From Halobacteriovoraceae bacterium (lineage in GTDB: Bacteria; Bdellovibrionota; Bacteriovoracia; Bacteriovoracales; Bacteriovoracaceae), in contig JACKAJ010000016.1 of the NCBI GenBank assembly GCA_020635135.1, forward strand, positions 124,001-188,000: DNA of 64,000 nucleotides, written 5' to 3'. Under the pieces are notes generated by a model. The model had not been told where the DNA came from, did not search any database, and was given only the letters and a program-made list of their open reading frames with translations. Shown one piece after another: positions 17,696-27,900 of the stretch (positions are counted from its first letter, which is position 1; every line of letters starts with the position of its first letter). Both the position numbers and the translations under genes were made by a program.

Positions 17696-19087
17696 CTAAT
17701 AAATAAAACTCGTAATGAGTGATTTTATACACGATGAATCATAGCGAAATATAGTCTCACGATCAGCAATAAATTCTTTGATGGCCACCAGTGGTGAAAC
17801 CTTTTTTTCGTGTATAAACTCAGAAAAATCACCAGCAAGACTGACTATTTTGGCTAAAGGGAAAATACGCAATCCAAAAAGACCATTGGGAAATCCTTCT
17901 CCGTTCACCCACTCATGGTGTTGATAGGTAATTTGCCTAACTTGCTCAGATATAAAGCTACTCTCTGCAAGCATTTGCATTCCCCACAAGGGATGTTCTT
18001 TGTATTCCTTAAATTGCTCAGGTGTCATCGATTCGAGCTTTGTATAGCGAACGTCCTCTGAAAGTTTAATCTTGCCGATATCATGCAAGAGACTTCCTTC
18101 GATCACATATTTATGAGCTACAGGTCCTGCCCACTCTAATTGATGAGTGATGGCCCCTGCAAAAATCGACGTCACAAAAATATAACTCGTTCCATTTTTT
18201 TCTTCTTCTTCAAACTGATCTAAATACCTTCCTAAACTCTTACTGGCCTTGATCGTTCGATAGAGATTTTCTGCTAACTTTTTCCCTTCTTCATACAGCT
18301 CTGGGTTAAGCCCCTTGAAAAATATTTCTTCAACATATTTTTCAACCAGACCTTTGTTCAGATTGAGTAGTTCTCTTTTATTAATTTTTCCCTGATCCAG
18401 GTATTTTTCAATGAGATTATTTACAAAATTGATATAGATTCCTCGATCTTTTGTTTTAAAATACAAAAATTCGACCTTTTTCTTTTGATACTCTTCAATT
18501 TTATTATTATCAAAGGAGCAACCCTTATAGAGAATTTTGAGGTAGCGATTCTGACCAATTCTTAAATACAAATCAAAAATAGCCAATTCACTATGAGCAT
18601 ATTGATTGATTGCGATGCGTGTAAACTCTTCGTCTTGTATACTTTTTTCAGTTTCATTGACAACATCAGCGATCTTTTTAACATTTTTCCAACTTTGAGC
18701 GAGGTTATTGCTCTCGATATTATTGAGCAAAGCTTTGAAGTCTAAAGGTCTTTTCATCACGAAGTGAATGCCAAGTTTGAAAGCAAAATCATTATCGGAA
18801 TTTAGTTCATCCATGAGCTTCTGATTTTCATAAGTAAAAATGATTCGGGATGAAGGTGAATTAAATTTTATATACCTAATAACTTCAAAAGCCGTGTGTT
18901 TTTGGGTATCCATGTCCAAAATCACAGTATGGAATTTTTGTTTGGACATCTTGATTTGAGCTTCAATACCATTATGAACTTGAACAGTTGAATAATTATT
19001 TTCCTTGAGACACTTAGAAATTTCACTGGAAGTTTTAGAATCGGGATTACATATTAAAATGGCAGGGGCCGCTTTTTCGGAGCTCAT
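17696..19087 (-). CDS. REC-like / HD-GYP-like protein (c-di-GMP phosphodiesterase candidate)
   Basis: Residues ~8-125 look like a receiver domain (AILICNPDSKTSSEIS, TVILDMDTQKHTAFE, FVMKRPLDF) with a plausible Asp57 acceptor and lysine. After a helical linker the C-terminal half has HD-GYP signatures: EGSLLHDIGKIKL, then HHEWVNGEGFPNGLFG and a following IVSLAGDF. The GYP loop is GFP, and the usual DG before it is NG, so activity is uncertain; the metal-binding HD and HH are kept. It probably hydrolyses or senses c-di-GMP. Its start has TATACT 6 bp upstream. Confidence 0.82.
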   Translation of the reverse strand: MSSEKAAPAILICNPDSKTSSEISKCLKENNYSTVQVHNGIEAQIKMSKQKFHTVILDMDTQKHTAFEVIRYIKFNSPSSRIIFTYENQKLMDELNSDNDFAFKLGIHFVMKRPLDFKALLNNIESNNLAQSWKNVKKIADVVNETEKSIQDEEFTRIAINQYAHSELAIFDLYLRIGQNRYLKILYKGCSFDNNKIEEYQKKKVEFLYFKTKDRGIYINFVNNLIEKYLDQGKINKRELLNLNKGLVEKYVEEIFFKGLNPELYEEGKKLAENLYRTIKASKSLGRYLDQFEEEEKNGTSYIFVTSIFAGAITHQLEWAGPVAHKYVIEGSLLHDIGKIKLSEDVRYTKLESMTPEQFKEYKEHPLWGMQMLAESSFISEQVRQITYQHHEWVNGEGFPNGLFGLRIFPLAKIVSLAGDFSEFIHEKKVSPLVAIKEFIADRETIFRYDSSCIKSLITSFIY

Positions 19088-19133
19088 TCTATAAGTATAA
19101 GCAGTTTTACTAATATTCCAATAGGAATATTAG
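19088..19133 (-). promoter_or_regulatory. promoter and 10-bp inverted repeat before the HD-GYP gene
   Basis: On the minus strand TTGGAA, a 16-bp spacer and TATACT end 6 bp before the ATG at 19087, with no ribosome site: a leaderless arrangement. The -35 is part of a perfect inverted repeat: CTAATATTCC (19110-19119), loop AATA, GGAATATTAG (19124-19133), which also covers the stop codon of the upstream methyltransferase gene. It may be an operator or a weak transcription-end hairpin; no T-run follows. Confidence 0.5.
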
Positions 19134-19795
19134 TCCGCTAAGCGTTTTTGTAAAGACGTCTTACAAAAAATGATAACATTCTCTCGAACAAATTTCACTT
19201 CAAGGTCAAAAGTACTGGCCATATATTCAAAAGTTTTTGTTGAATAGAAACAAACATGCGTCGGGTCATTTTTATAATACCAATTCGAAAATTCCCCTCT
19301 CTCAGGGTACAAATTTGTCATTATCCCCAAATAAGCTCCCGGTCTCAAGCACCGAGTAAGCTTCTCCATTACTTGCCTAGGATTCTCAAGGTGCTCAAAG
19401 ACCTCAGTGCTCGTTATAAAATCATATTGATTGCTCAAAACACTTTCATCTCTAGCATAGAACTTATCGTAACAATCGACATGATGACCTTGCTCAATAA
19501 ACATAACTGACAAAGTAGGACCAGGACCTGAGCCAAAATCTAAACCTCGGGAGTTCGGGGCAAGTAATTCTTGCATAGGAAGAAACAATTGAGAGAGAAA
19601 ACGGCGGTACTGAGGATCATGGGGCGAATTCTGATGCGCGTCATATCGAAATTTTTCATCGCCTGAACTGAGGTGAAATTTTTGAGGAACATAAACGAGC
19701 GAGCAATTTCCACAAAGCCAATACTCTCGGGAATTATCACTATCAAACTTTTCCAATACTCTTTTTTCTAGACAAAGTGGGCAGCTATTTTCCAA
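19130..19795 (-). CDS. class I SAM-dependent methyltransferase with N-terminal zinc ribbon
   Basis: Residues 4-35 contain two CxxC pairs (CPLCLEKRV and LCGNCSLVY), a small zinc ribbon often found before sugar- or lipid-modifying methyltransferases. The SAM domain follows with motif I GLDFGSGPGPTLSV, an acidic motif II in DCYDKFY, and TSTEVFEHLENPRQVME (methyltransf_23 style). Substrate unknown. It is upstream of the REC/HD-GYP gene on the same strand but separated by a palindrome and that gene's own promoter. Confidence 0.85.
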   Translation of the reverse strand: MENSCPLCLEKRVLEKFDSDNSREYWLCGNCSLVYVPQKFHLSSGDEKFRYDAHQNSPHDPQYRRFLSQLFLPMQELLAPNSRGLDFGSGPGPTLSVMFIEQGHHVDCYDKFYARDESVLSNQYDFITSTEVFEHLENPRQVMEKLTRCLRPGAYLGIMTNLYPERGEFSNWYYKNDPTHVCFYSTKTFEYMASTFDLEVKFVRENVIIFCKTSLQKRLAD

Positions 19796-19896
19796 AAATT
19801 TCTTCCTCCTTATTCTCTACAGATAAATACCCTTGTTTTCTTTTGTTTTCTAGTGTTATAGTGGCCTTAAATTGTATTCACATTTAAAAGCAAATT

Positions 19897-21648
19897 ATGA
19901 AGATTTTAAAGTACATTTTCTCTCAAGTTAGAGACAGGGATTCATTTCTGTCTACTCAAGTAGCCTGTTATTCAGCCGTGGTCGGTGTGGCTGCTGGTCT
20001 TGGAGCCGTGATTTTTCGCTACCTGATTGGATTTTTTCAAAACCTTATTTTCCATAAGCAAATTGACTATCACCTTATCTCACCTGCCGGTCATCAACAC
20101 GGAGCTTGGGTTATTCTCATTCCTATGGTTGGTTTCATTGTTGTTAGCTACATCATTGAGTGGTTTGCAAGTGAAGCTAAAGGTCACGGGGTTCCCGAAG
20201 TCATCGAAGCAGTTATGAATAAGGGAAGCATTATCAGAAAGCGTGTTGTTGCAATCAAGGCCCTCGCTTCAAGTATCACCATCGCCACTGGTGGGTCCGT
20301 CGGGCGAGAAGGTCCTATAGTCCAAATCGGTTCAGCCTCTGGTTCTGCCATTGGACAGTTTTTTAAATTAAGCCGTACTAACCTCAAAACTCTTGTGGGT
20401 TGTGGAGCCGCCGGCGCCATCGCAGCGACCTTCAACACTCCTATTGCTGGAGTTATCTTTGCTGTTGAATTAATCGTCTTAGAATTAAAACCCAAATCAT
20501 TTGTTCCTCTTGTTATCTCTTCGGTTTTTGCTTCGGTCGTTGCCAGAAGTTTTGTGGGTTATGAACCCGCTTTCCTCGTTCCTGAATATACTTTTGTCAA
20601 TTCGACTGAACTCGTTTTTTATTTGATTCTAGGAGTGCTTGCCGGTTTTATTGGTGCTCTTGTTATTAAAGTGCTCTACGCCATTGAGGATCTCTTTGAT
20701 AATGCCGATGTACCATTTATTGTAAAACCAGCACTTGGTGGACTCATTATAGGAAGCATGGGGTATTTTTATCCCCAAATTTTTGGAGTTGGATACGAAA
20801 CGGTTAGTGATGTTCTTCAACAACATTCCACTTTTGGAATCATGTTTGCTCTGATTTTTCTTAAGATATTTGCTATGAGTATTACACTGGCTTCTGGAGG
20901 ATCTGGAGGGGTCTTTGCACCGTCTCTTTTTATTGGAGCCATGCTTGGTGGTGCTTATGGTTACTTAATTCATTTTTATTTTCCCGATATCTCCGCTGGC
21001 TATGGAGCCTATGCCCTCGTGGGAATGGCCGCCGTTTTTGCAGCGACTAGCCGGGCAACTCTCACAGCGATTGTTATCCTCTTTGAGATGACTCTCGATT
21101 ATCCCATTATTCTTCCGCTTATGTTTGTTTGTGTTATCTCAGATCAAGTCGCAATTTTTCTCACGGGTGATAATTCTATCTATTCACTTAAACTTAAAAG
21201 AAAAGGGCTTAATTTTATCAATGATATGAGTGTCGATACTCTCAAGCTAACTCCTATTCGTGCCATCATGACTAAAAAACTTGAAGTTTTAGAAGACAAT
21301 ATGAATGTTGAAGATGCTTATAATCTTCTTCAAAAATCGAACCATGCAATCTACCCTGTCGTAAACTCCAAGGGCATCTTAATGGGGATTATCCAAGCAG
21401 AAGAGATTGATTACCTCTATAAAAAAGATGAATTAAAGTACAAAATCTTTGAAAAAATGAGAAATGCCCCTCAAGTTGTCTATGAAGATGAAATGATTAA
21501 TCACGTTCTCAAGAAAATTGAAGCAGGCCGGGATCCTCGCGTTCTCGTCGTTAACTCAAAAACTCGTAAACTTGTGGGAATTGTAACACCTTCAGATTTC
21601 TTGCGTTGGCACTCTCTCCGTGAACAAGATCGAACTCACGCTTTTTAA
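19897..21648 (+). CDS. ClC-family chloride channel/transporter with CBS domains
   Basis: The 583-residue protein has the ClC fold signatures: GGSVGREGPIVQIGSASGSA (residues ~128-147; the GREGP motif carrying the gating glutamate), and SGGSGGVFAPSLFIGAMLGG near 335-355. About a dozen hydrophobic helices span residues 20-430. Two CBS domains follow (residues ~455-575; AIMTKKLEVLEDNMNVEDAY and GIVTPSDFLRWHS). The presence of the gating Glu is compatible with either a Cl-/H+ antiporter or a channel; the proton glutamate cannot be assigned by eye. CBS pairs usually bind adenylates and gate the pore. No ribosome site is strong. Confidence 0.93.
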   Translation: MKILKYIFSQVRDRDSFLSTQVACYSAVVGVAAGLGAVIFRYLIGFFQNLIFHKQIDYHLISPAGHQHGAWVILIPMVGFIVVSYIIEWFASEAKGHGVPEVIEAVMNKGSIIRKRVVAIKALASSITIATGGSVGREGPIVQIGSASGSAIGQFFKLSRTNLKTLVGCGAAGAIAATFNTPIAGVIFAVELIVLELKPKSFVPLVISSVFASVVARSFVGYEPAFLVPEYTFVNSTELVFYLILGVLAGFIGALVIKVLYAIEDLFDNADVPFIVKPALGGLIIGSMGYFYPQIFGVGYETVSDVLQQHSTFGIMFALIFLKIFAMSITLASGGSGGVFAPSLFIGAMLGGAYGYLIHFYFPDISAGYGAYALVGMAAVFAATSRATLTAIVILFEMTLDYPIILPLMFVCVISDQVAIFLTGDNSIYSLKLKRKGLNFINDMSVDTLKLTPIRAIMTKKLEVLEDNMNVEDAYNLLQKSNHAIYPVVNSKGILMGIIQAEEIDYLYKKDELKYKIFEKMRNAPQVVYEDEMINHVLKKIEAGRDPRVLVVNSKTRKLVGIVTPSDFLRWHSLREQDRTHAF

Positions 21649-21690
21649 CATTTTAAGGACTTACCCATTCACCAACTAATATTGTCACCC

Positions 21691-21805
21691 CAAAAGTCTG
21701 TGTCTAAACTTTTGATACCCCGTTTGTAGACCTCTCTACTTGCCGGAACCCCCCAGAATCCTAGGACTTTTTTCAACCATTGATTTTCGCAAAGGAGAAT
21801 TCTCC
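21691..21805. promoter_or_regulatory. upstream region of the motor operon: hairpin and 12-bp palindrome
   Basis: The ~270-bp stretch before the MotB-like gene holds a hairpin CAAAAGT (21691-21697) / ACTTTTG (21708-21714), which may end ClC transcription though it lacks a T-run, and a perfect palindrome GGAGAATTCTCC (21794-21805) about 110 bp before the start codon. The second could be an operator for the three-gene operon. No convincing -10/-35 pair is seen. Confidence 0.35.
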
Positions 21806-21915
21806 CATTGTAGGGCACAATAAACTTTTAGCCTCTGGATGCATTTTGATTAATGGGGCAACTTCCAGAAGCGAGATTTAATGGCAATAAATCTTCAATC
21901 ATACGCGGGGCAAGT

Positions 21916-23796
21916 ATGGCTTTAGATTACGACAAACTCAAAGATAAGCATCATAGCAGTGGGGAGCATTGGACTTCTTACTCTGACCTCTTCATGGTTC
22001 TTTCCGTAGTTTTCCTCCTACTCTATGTCACGAGTAGTGTAAGGAGCCGAACTCAAAGTCTCTTTGGAAAATTTGAACAGCAAAAAATCATCAATGAAAA
22101 TGAAGATCTCAAGCGGCAAATTAAAGCCTATAATGCGCTCAAAGAAGATTACATACAAAAAGAAGCAAGTAATCAAGAGCTTCAAATGTATGAAAATCTC
22201 ATGAGTAAACTTGATCTTCTCCAAGATGAAACGAAAAAAGAAAGTGATGATCTTAAACGACAAGCTCAAGATAATATAGAAAAAGTCAAAGCTCTTAATC
22301 AATACCAACAAATGATTAGAAATGTTATCAACACGAACCTCCTGGCAAAGAAAAGGATTAAGAGGCGTGATGATGTCATTGTTCAAAAAAATGAGAAAAT
22401 CTCAGATCAAAAATTTCAAATCCAAGGCCTCGACCAAACTGTTCGAGAACAATCGCAAAATATTGAAGAGAAGGAAAAACTTATTCAAGATCAAAATAAT
22501 GAACTCACACAAAAACAACTTGAACTTTCAGTCAAAAGAGAACAAGTTTCTCAACTCAGTCAAGATGTTGCTAATAAACGCAAATTAATCGCAGAAAACA
22601 CGGAAAAGATCGCAACTCTTAACAATAATCTCGAATCTAAAATCAATGAATTGCGTGAAACTTACAAAAGAGCAGACTCTTCACAAAAAGAGATGGAACT
22701 AAAAATTGCAAAACTTCGTCTGGCCAATAGAAAGAAAATCAATGCACTTAAAGATCAAAAAGATCAACTTGATTCAAAACTTTCGACACTCGATTCACAA
22801 TTGGCCGTGGCTAATACTCAACTGATCAATGCTGACCAGAAGCTCAAAGAGCAAGAAGAATATAAGAAGAATTTAGAAAATGAAATCGCATCAGCCAATG
22901 AAAATTATAAAAACAAAATTGAATCAATGAAATCAGACTTTCAAAATAAGATCGCTACTCAAAGGGCTCAGCTCGAAGACCAACTCAACCGCGAGAAGGC
23001 CAGTGCTGCAGAAAAAGCACAGAGATTAGCTCAGTTTAAGAAACAAGCAGATGCTGAAAAAGAAAAACTCAATGATGCACTAAAATCTCTCAATAATAAA
23101 GTAGCCGATGCTCAAAGTAAATTAGCTGCGGCCAAGGCTGATCACCAAAAATATCTTGATTCAATCAAGAAACTTCAAGACGATCAGACTGAACTTAATA
23201 AAGATGTTCAGAAGTATAAAGAACTGGCAGGGGCCAAAAAAGATCTTGCAAATAAAATTGCAAAAAACTTGAGAGCTAACGGAGTCAATGCTAGTGTTAA
23301 TCCCAAAAATGGAGATGTAACACTCTCTTTTGGAAGAGAATATTTTGATACAGGAAAATCAGATCTCAAACCAGGAATGAAACAATCTCTTCAAAAATTT
23401 GTTCCAGTTTACGCGAAGTCACTTCTTGATGATGAAAAAATAGCTAAAAACTTAAGATCCGTTGAAATTGTAGGTTTTTCTTCACCAACGTATCGAGGAA
23501 AATATGTCGATCCCAATAGTTTGGAAATCAAAGACCGTACAGCCTTAAACTACAACCTCGATTTAAGTTATAAAAGAGCCCGTTCAATCTTTAATTATAT
23601 GTTTAACAAGGAAAAGATGAACTACCAGTATCAAAACGAAATTCTCCCACTCGTAAAAGTTACGGGAAGAAGCTTCTTAGCAGAAGGTGTTAAGGGAAGA
23701 AATTTGGCTTCAGGAATTGATAGAGATCAGTATTGCAACAAATATAACTGTCAAAAATCACAAAAAGTTATTTTAAGATTCAACCTAAAGGATTAA
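21916..23796 (+). CDS. MotB/OmpA-like stator protein with long periplasmic coiled coil
   Basis: A single membrane helix near residues 22-42 is preceded by TSYSDLFMVLSVVF, which matches MotB in placing an Asp at the ion-binding site. It is followed by ~400 residues of near-continuous heptad coiled coil (Lys/Glu/Gln-rich) and then an OmpA-like peptidoglycan-binding domain: FGREYFDTGKSDLKP, VEIVGFSSPT and NLDLSYKRARSIFNYM. MotB proper has only ~60 residues between helix and OmpA domain. The start is placed at 21916 because it leaves a MotB-length cytoplasmic tail; ATG 21853 is also in frame, with no ribosome site. Gene two of the operon starts 3 bp after the stop. Probably a stator of a novel ion-driven complex. 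Confidence 0.82.
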   Translation: MALDYDKLKDKHHSSGEHWTSYSDLFMVLSVVFLLLYVTSSVRSRTQSLFGKFEQQKIINENEDLKRQIKAYNALKEDYIQKEASNQELQMYENLMSKLDLLQDETKKESDDLKRQAQDNIEKVKALNQYQQMIRNVINTNLLAKKRIKRRDDVIVQKNEKISDQKFQIQGLDQTVREQSQNIEEKEKLIQDQNNELTQKQLELSVKREQVSQLSQDVANKRKLIAENTEKIATLNNNLESKINELRETYKRADSSQKEMELKIAKLRLANRKKINALKDQKDQLDSKLSTLDSQLAVANTQLINADQKLKEQEEYKKNLENEIASANENYKNKIESMKSDFQNKIATQRAQLEDQLNREKASAAEKAQRLAQFKKQADAEKEKLNDALKSLNNKVADAQSKLAAAKADHQKYLDSIKKLQDDQTELNKDVQKYKELAGAKKDLANKIAKNLRANGVNASVNPKNGDVTLSFGREYFDTGKSDLKPGMKQSLQKFVPVYAKSLLDDEKIAKNLRSVEIVGFSSPTYRGKYVDPNSLEIKDRTALNYNLDLSYKRARSIFNYMFNKEKMNYQYQNEILPLVKVTGRSFLAEGVKGRNLASGIDRDQYCNKYNCQKSQKVILRFNLKD

Positions 23797-23799
23797 AAT

Positions 23800-24870
23800 A
23801 TGAAAACACAATTTTTATTACAAAACTTTGTTGAAAGTCTCGTGACATTTGCAACAGACATTCTTATGCCCCTTATGGGTCTATTATTTGTCTTTGCCAT
23901 CACGATGAGAATTCTTATTTACTTAACTATCAAAAGAGAAGATTGGTTCAGTAAAGAATTCACGAAAAGAATTGAACGTTTTATCAGTTCAACTGATGAT
24001 GACACAAAACTTTCATTCTATGTCGTCGTCAAAAGATTGCTTGAAATTACATTTTATGAAGTGTTCGAAGTCAGAACAATAATGAAGCGTCGAGACCCTG
24101 ATGCTATTATGAGTGTCATAGATCGAGCTTTTTTGGTTCAACCTGGGGTGGCGATGGTTATCCACAACACTTTGAAACAAATTCGTTTCTTAAAATATAA
24201 TCGAGAAAAACCTCGACTTTTAGAAATCTCTAAAGATGTATATCAAAACAATCCATGCTTCAGTAAAGTCTTTGGAGTGGTACCTATTGGTGCGTTTAAC
24301 CACTTTCTTAATATTCTTCCCAATTTATTTATTGTAGGCGGGATCTTTGGGACATTCTTAGGGATTATGAAGGCCTTGCCTGAACTTGGAGGAATGAATC
24401 TCAACGACATTGAAGGAAGTAAAGTTATCATGGATACCTTTTTGCTCAAAATCTCATTTTCCATGTCAACATCAATTGTGGGGATTGTTCTCTCTGTGTC
24501 GATGACGTTTTTAAATACGTTCTTTGGTTCAGAAAAAATGTTTATTGAAACAGTTGAGCGCTATGAAAATTCACTGAGTATCCTCTGGGATCGCTGTTCT
24601 AATAATATGCTTCCAAAAGATATTGAGAATTTTGATGAGAACAGAGATCCTATCGAAGTTCTTGCAGAAGATGTTATTTCACGAGAACTGCAGGTTGATC
24701 AAAAATTTATCCACTTGAAAAAGCCAATAAGAGGATGGTGGCTCGGAAAGTCTAGAAAAACTGCAGAGACACCTCAACAACCTAAAAAAGAATCACCAAA
24801 GAAATCTCAAGCCAAACCGATGGAAGAAAAACAAGTGGAAACACTTGAAAAGGAACCTAGTGTCGCTTAG
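23800..24870 (+). CDS. MotA/TolQ/ExbB-like proton-channel protein
   Basis: The 356-residue protein has a membrane helix near residues 20-40, a long cytoplasmic loop, and two closely spaced helices (~170-190 and ~215-240) with GGIFGTFLGIMKALPE and LLKISFSMSTSIVGIVLSV, the conserved TolQ/MotA/ExbB TM2-TM3 pattern (Gly/Thr packing and a polar Ser/Thr near the centre). A Lys/Glu/Pro-rich tail (residues ~315-356) ends it. Located 3 bp after the MotB-like gene, it should form the ion-conducting ring around that protein's helix. It lacks the fourth helix of flagellar MotA, so it is nearer TolQ/ExbB. Not a flagellar stator by context. Confidence 0.8.
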   Translation: MKTQFLLQNFVESLVTFATDILMPLMGLLFVFAITMRILIYLTIKREDWFSKEFTKRIERFISSTDDDTKLSFYVVVKRLLEITFYEVFEVRTIMKRRDPDAIMSVIDRAFLVQPGVAMVIHNTLKQIRFLKYNREKPRLLEISKDVYQNNPCFSKVFGVVPIGAFNHFLNILPNLFIVGGIFGTFLGIMKALPELGGMNLNDIEGSKVIMDTFLLKISFSMSTSIVGIVLSVSMTFLNTFFGSEKMFIETVERYENSLSILWDRCSNNMLPKDIENFDENRDPIEVLAEDVISRELQVDQKFIHLKKPIRGWWLGKSRKTAETPQQPKKESPKKSQAKPMEEKQVETLEKEPSVA

Positions 24871-24917
24871 GGCACACTGGGTTCTATAAAAAAAGTTAAA
24901 TAAAGGAACGTGGGACA

Positions 24918-27900
24918 ATGATCAATATCGCTTCTAAAATTGAAAATACTCCGTTGACGGATGCGATTCTCAACAAAAAAGAACAGTCTGTAGGTTCACA
25001 TAAAGACTGTGATATTATCGTTGCTTCAGTGCAAAGTGATGAAATTGCTAAAATCACAACGGATCATCAAACAGGTAAAATTTTCATCGAACCGACTTCC
25101 TTTTTTGAAGAAGTTTATCTAAATGATAAACGTCTCACTTTCAACAGTAGAGAAGAATACAAAATTGGTGACATCGTTTCTTTCGGTGAAAATAAAGAAA
25201 AGTATCGTTTTTTTAGATCTAATGAACAAAAAGATTTTTTCCAATCCGGCAGTGAAGAACTAAAAGCCATTTCAAAACTGAAAGGCATTGACGCTCCTCC
25301 ACCCTATAATAGAGTCAAGCATGTTAATGTCACTACAAAAACAGATATCCACCTTGCTAAAAAGGTTGCTGTCCGCAATTTAGAAAAAATCAAACTCGAA
25401 TTAACCAAAAGAGAGCAGTTAAAGAAGAACTTAGAAAAATCAATTCAAGACTTAAAAGATGAAAAATCACAAGTTGATACTCTACGCGATAAATCCACTG
25501 AGGAACTCTACACTACAAATTCGGAGCTCGAATTAAAAAAAGAAAAACTCAAAGGGATCAATCAAAAAATTGACGATAAGAAAAAAGAGCTCGATAAGGT
25601 CAGTGAGTTGCATCTCAGACAACAGATGAGACTTCATGAGGTCGAACAAAGTTTAGAACCTAAAAACTTAGAACTCGAAGACCTGACTCAAAGAATTAAT
25701 AAGAAAATTAAAGATACTGGTTCTATTGAAGAGATGATAAAAGATCTCACGAGTCAAAGAGATCGCCTAGAGCTGGAAATCAAAGAACAGCATGGCAGAG
25801 TCCAATTATTAGAACACAAAAGTCATCAGCTTAACCTCGAATATGAGCAACAATTTAAAGAATTTCAAGTAGAATCAGAGAAACGCCAAGAAGAAATGCT
25901 CATTAAACTGGAACAAGCTGAAGAAGAAGTTGACAAGAAGCTAGCCAAAGCCGAGTTCCTCAAAGGCGAAGTCGATAACCTCGAAAAGGAAAACAAAGAA
26001 CTTCTAGAAAAGTCCTCCCGCTCTCAAGAACAACAATATAAGATCCAAGAAGATATTAAAAAGAATACGATCAAGCGAGATGCTCTTATCTCAAGAATTG
26101 ATGAGCTCTCTGAAGAGCTCGACAAACTTGAAGAATCAAGGTTTGAAATTAACGATGAGATAGCAAAATTCGAAAATCAACTCAAGTTTTTAAAGAAAGA
26201 TTATGAACTCAAAAAAAATAAAATTGAGGGTGATTTAGAGATATATCGAAAAAATGTAGAGATGGAAATCGAATCTGAAAAGCGTAGAGTCTTAAGCGAA
26301 GTTGCTTCAGAGGCTCAAAACAGACGCAATGAAATCAATGAGCAATTTCGTCATTATGAGACAGAATTGGAGAGGAAAAAAGAGAAAATTGCCATTAACT
26401 ACCAAAATCGTCAACGAGAGATTAGAGAAAGAGAAGAAAAAATATATCAAACTGCAAAAGAAGAATCTGAGAAAATTATTGATCGTGCAGAAAAGTATTG
26501 TAAGGAAAAGGAAGAAAAAGCCGATCAGCTCTATAAAAGAGCTCTTCTAAGAGATGAACACACTGAAAAAAAATATAATGAACGGCTTTTACAAGCTGAA
26601 AATCTTTATAAGGAAAAAAAGGAAGAAGCCGATCGTGTTCTCAAGTCTGCCAGTGAAGACTATGACCGTTTCATCCAAGCAGCTGAGAAGAAATCTGCTA
26701 TTATTGTGAAATTATGTAAAGACAAGATGTCCCGTGAAAGAGAAGAACAAAATCAAATTCTCATTAACAAAAGAATACAATCTTTTAAAACGCTACAAGA
26801 TCAAAAAGAAGAAATGCGCAAGAACTTCTCCAAAGAGCTCGATTCTGAGTTAAAAGAATACAAAAAGAATCGACGGAAGGAGTTCAAAAAAATTGCTGAA
26901 CTCAAAAACAAGCTTCATTCTCAAATAATCGCTAATCAACATGCAAGTAAAATTGAACTTCGGCAGCTCAAAAAAGATGAATTAAAAAGAATACAATCAT
27001 TACGCGAATCAACTTTTACTGAGAATCAAAAACTTAAAGAAAGTTGTCAACATGAGATTGAAAGATTAAAACAGCAAAAACTAAAAGAGATGGAAGAACT
27101 TAAAAGTAACGCGATTGAAGGAATCAATCGAGACAGGATCGAGAAAGAGAGACTCCTCGACATTGAATTAAAAAAGAGAAAAAAAGAATTCTCTCGCAAT
27201 GAAAAAGAACGAATTCGCAATGTCAAAAATGCTGTATTCAACTTTTTACTCTATAAATTTAATAAATCATTTGAAAAACTGGATGAAAAAGAACGGTCTG
27301 CACTTCGAGATGAAATTCTTGATTTAGTCCAAAGATCACTTGAAGGGCAAAATGTCGAATTAATTCAAAGATCTGGGATCCAGGCAGATATTAATAGCAA
27401 GAAAAATCTCATAAAAACAGTAAAAATCAATTTTATAAAATTTGGTATCCCTGCACTCTTCATCTTCATTCTCACTTTCGATATGGCAAATATAAGAACA
27501 GCTTTAACTTCAGGCATCTCGAGCTTTTTTGTATCCATTAAAAAGGATTCCGACGAAGCCAACAAGAAAAAAATCCAAGACTGGCAAGATTCTAACTCTT
27601 TTATCCCTCAAACTACTTCGAATTTTAAGGAATCATATGTAGAGAATATACTCTACACGACTGATTTCTTAAAAATATATGAAAGTGATAAGTTTCAAAA
27701 TGATTGGATTATTCAACTGCATGACTTCTGCGTAAAGGATTTAGAACTCTCTGAAGAAACAGCTGTCGAATTTGTATCCTCAGAGGGTACTCTTTTGACT
27801 GAGCTTCAGCAAATGCGCTCAGAAATCAATCCTAAAAGTCTTGATTTAAGTTTAAATAAAATCCGAGAGAAGGAAAAACTATTCATTGAGACTTTTAAGA

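Noticed and set aside
21853..24870. Flagellar motAB genes
   Set aside because: The MotA-like protein lacks the flagellar four-helix layout, the MotB-like protein carries a huge coil, and no flagellar genes are nearby.
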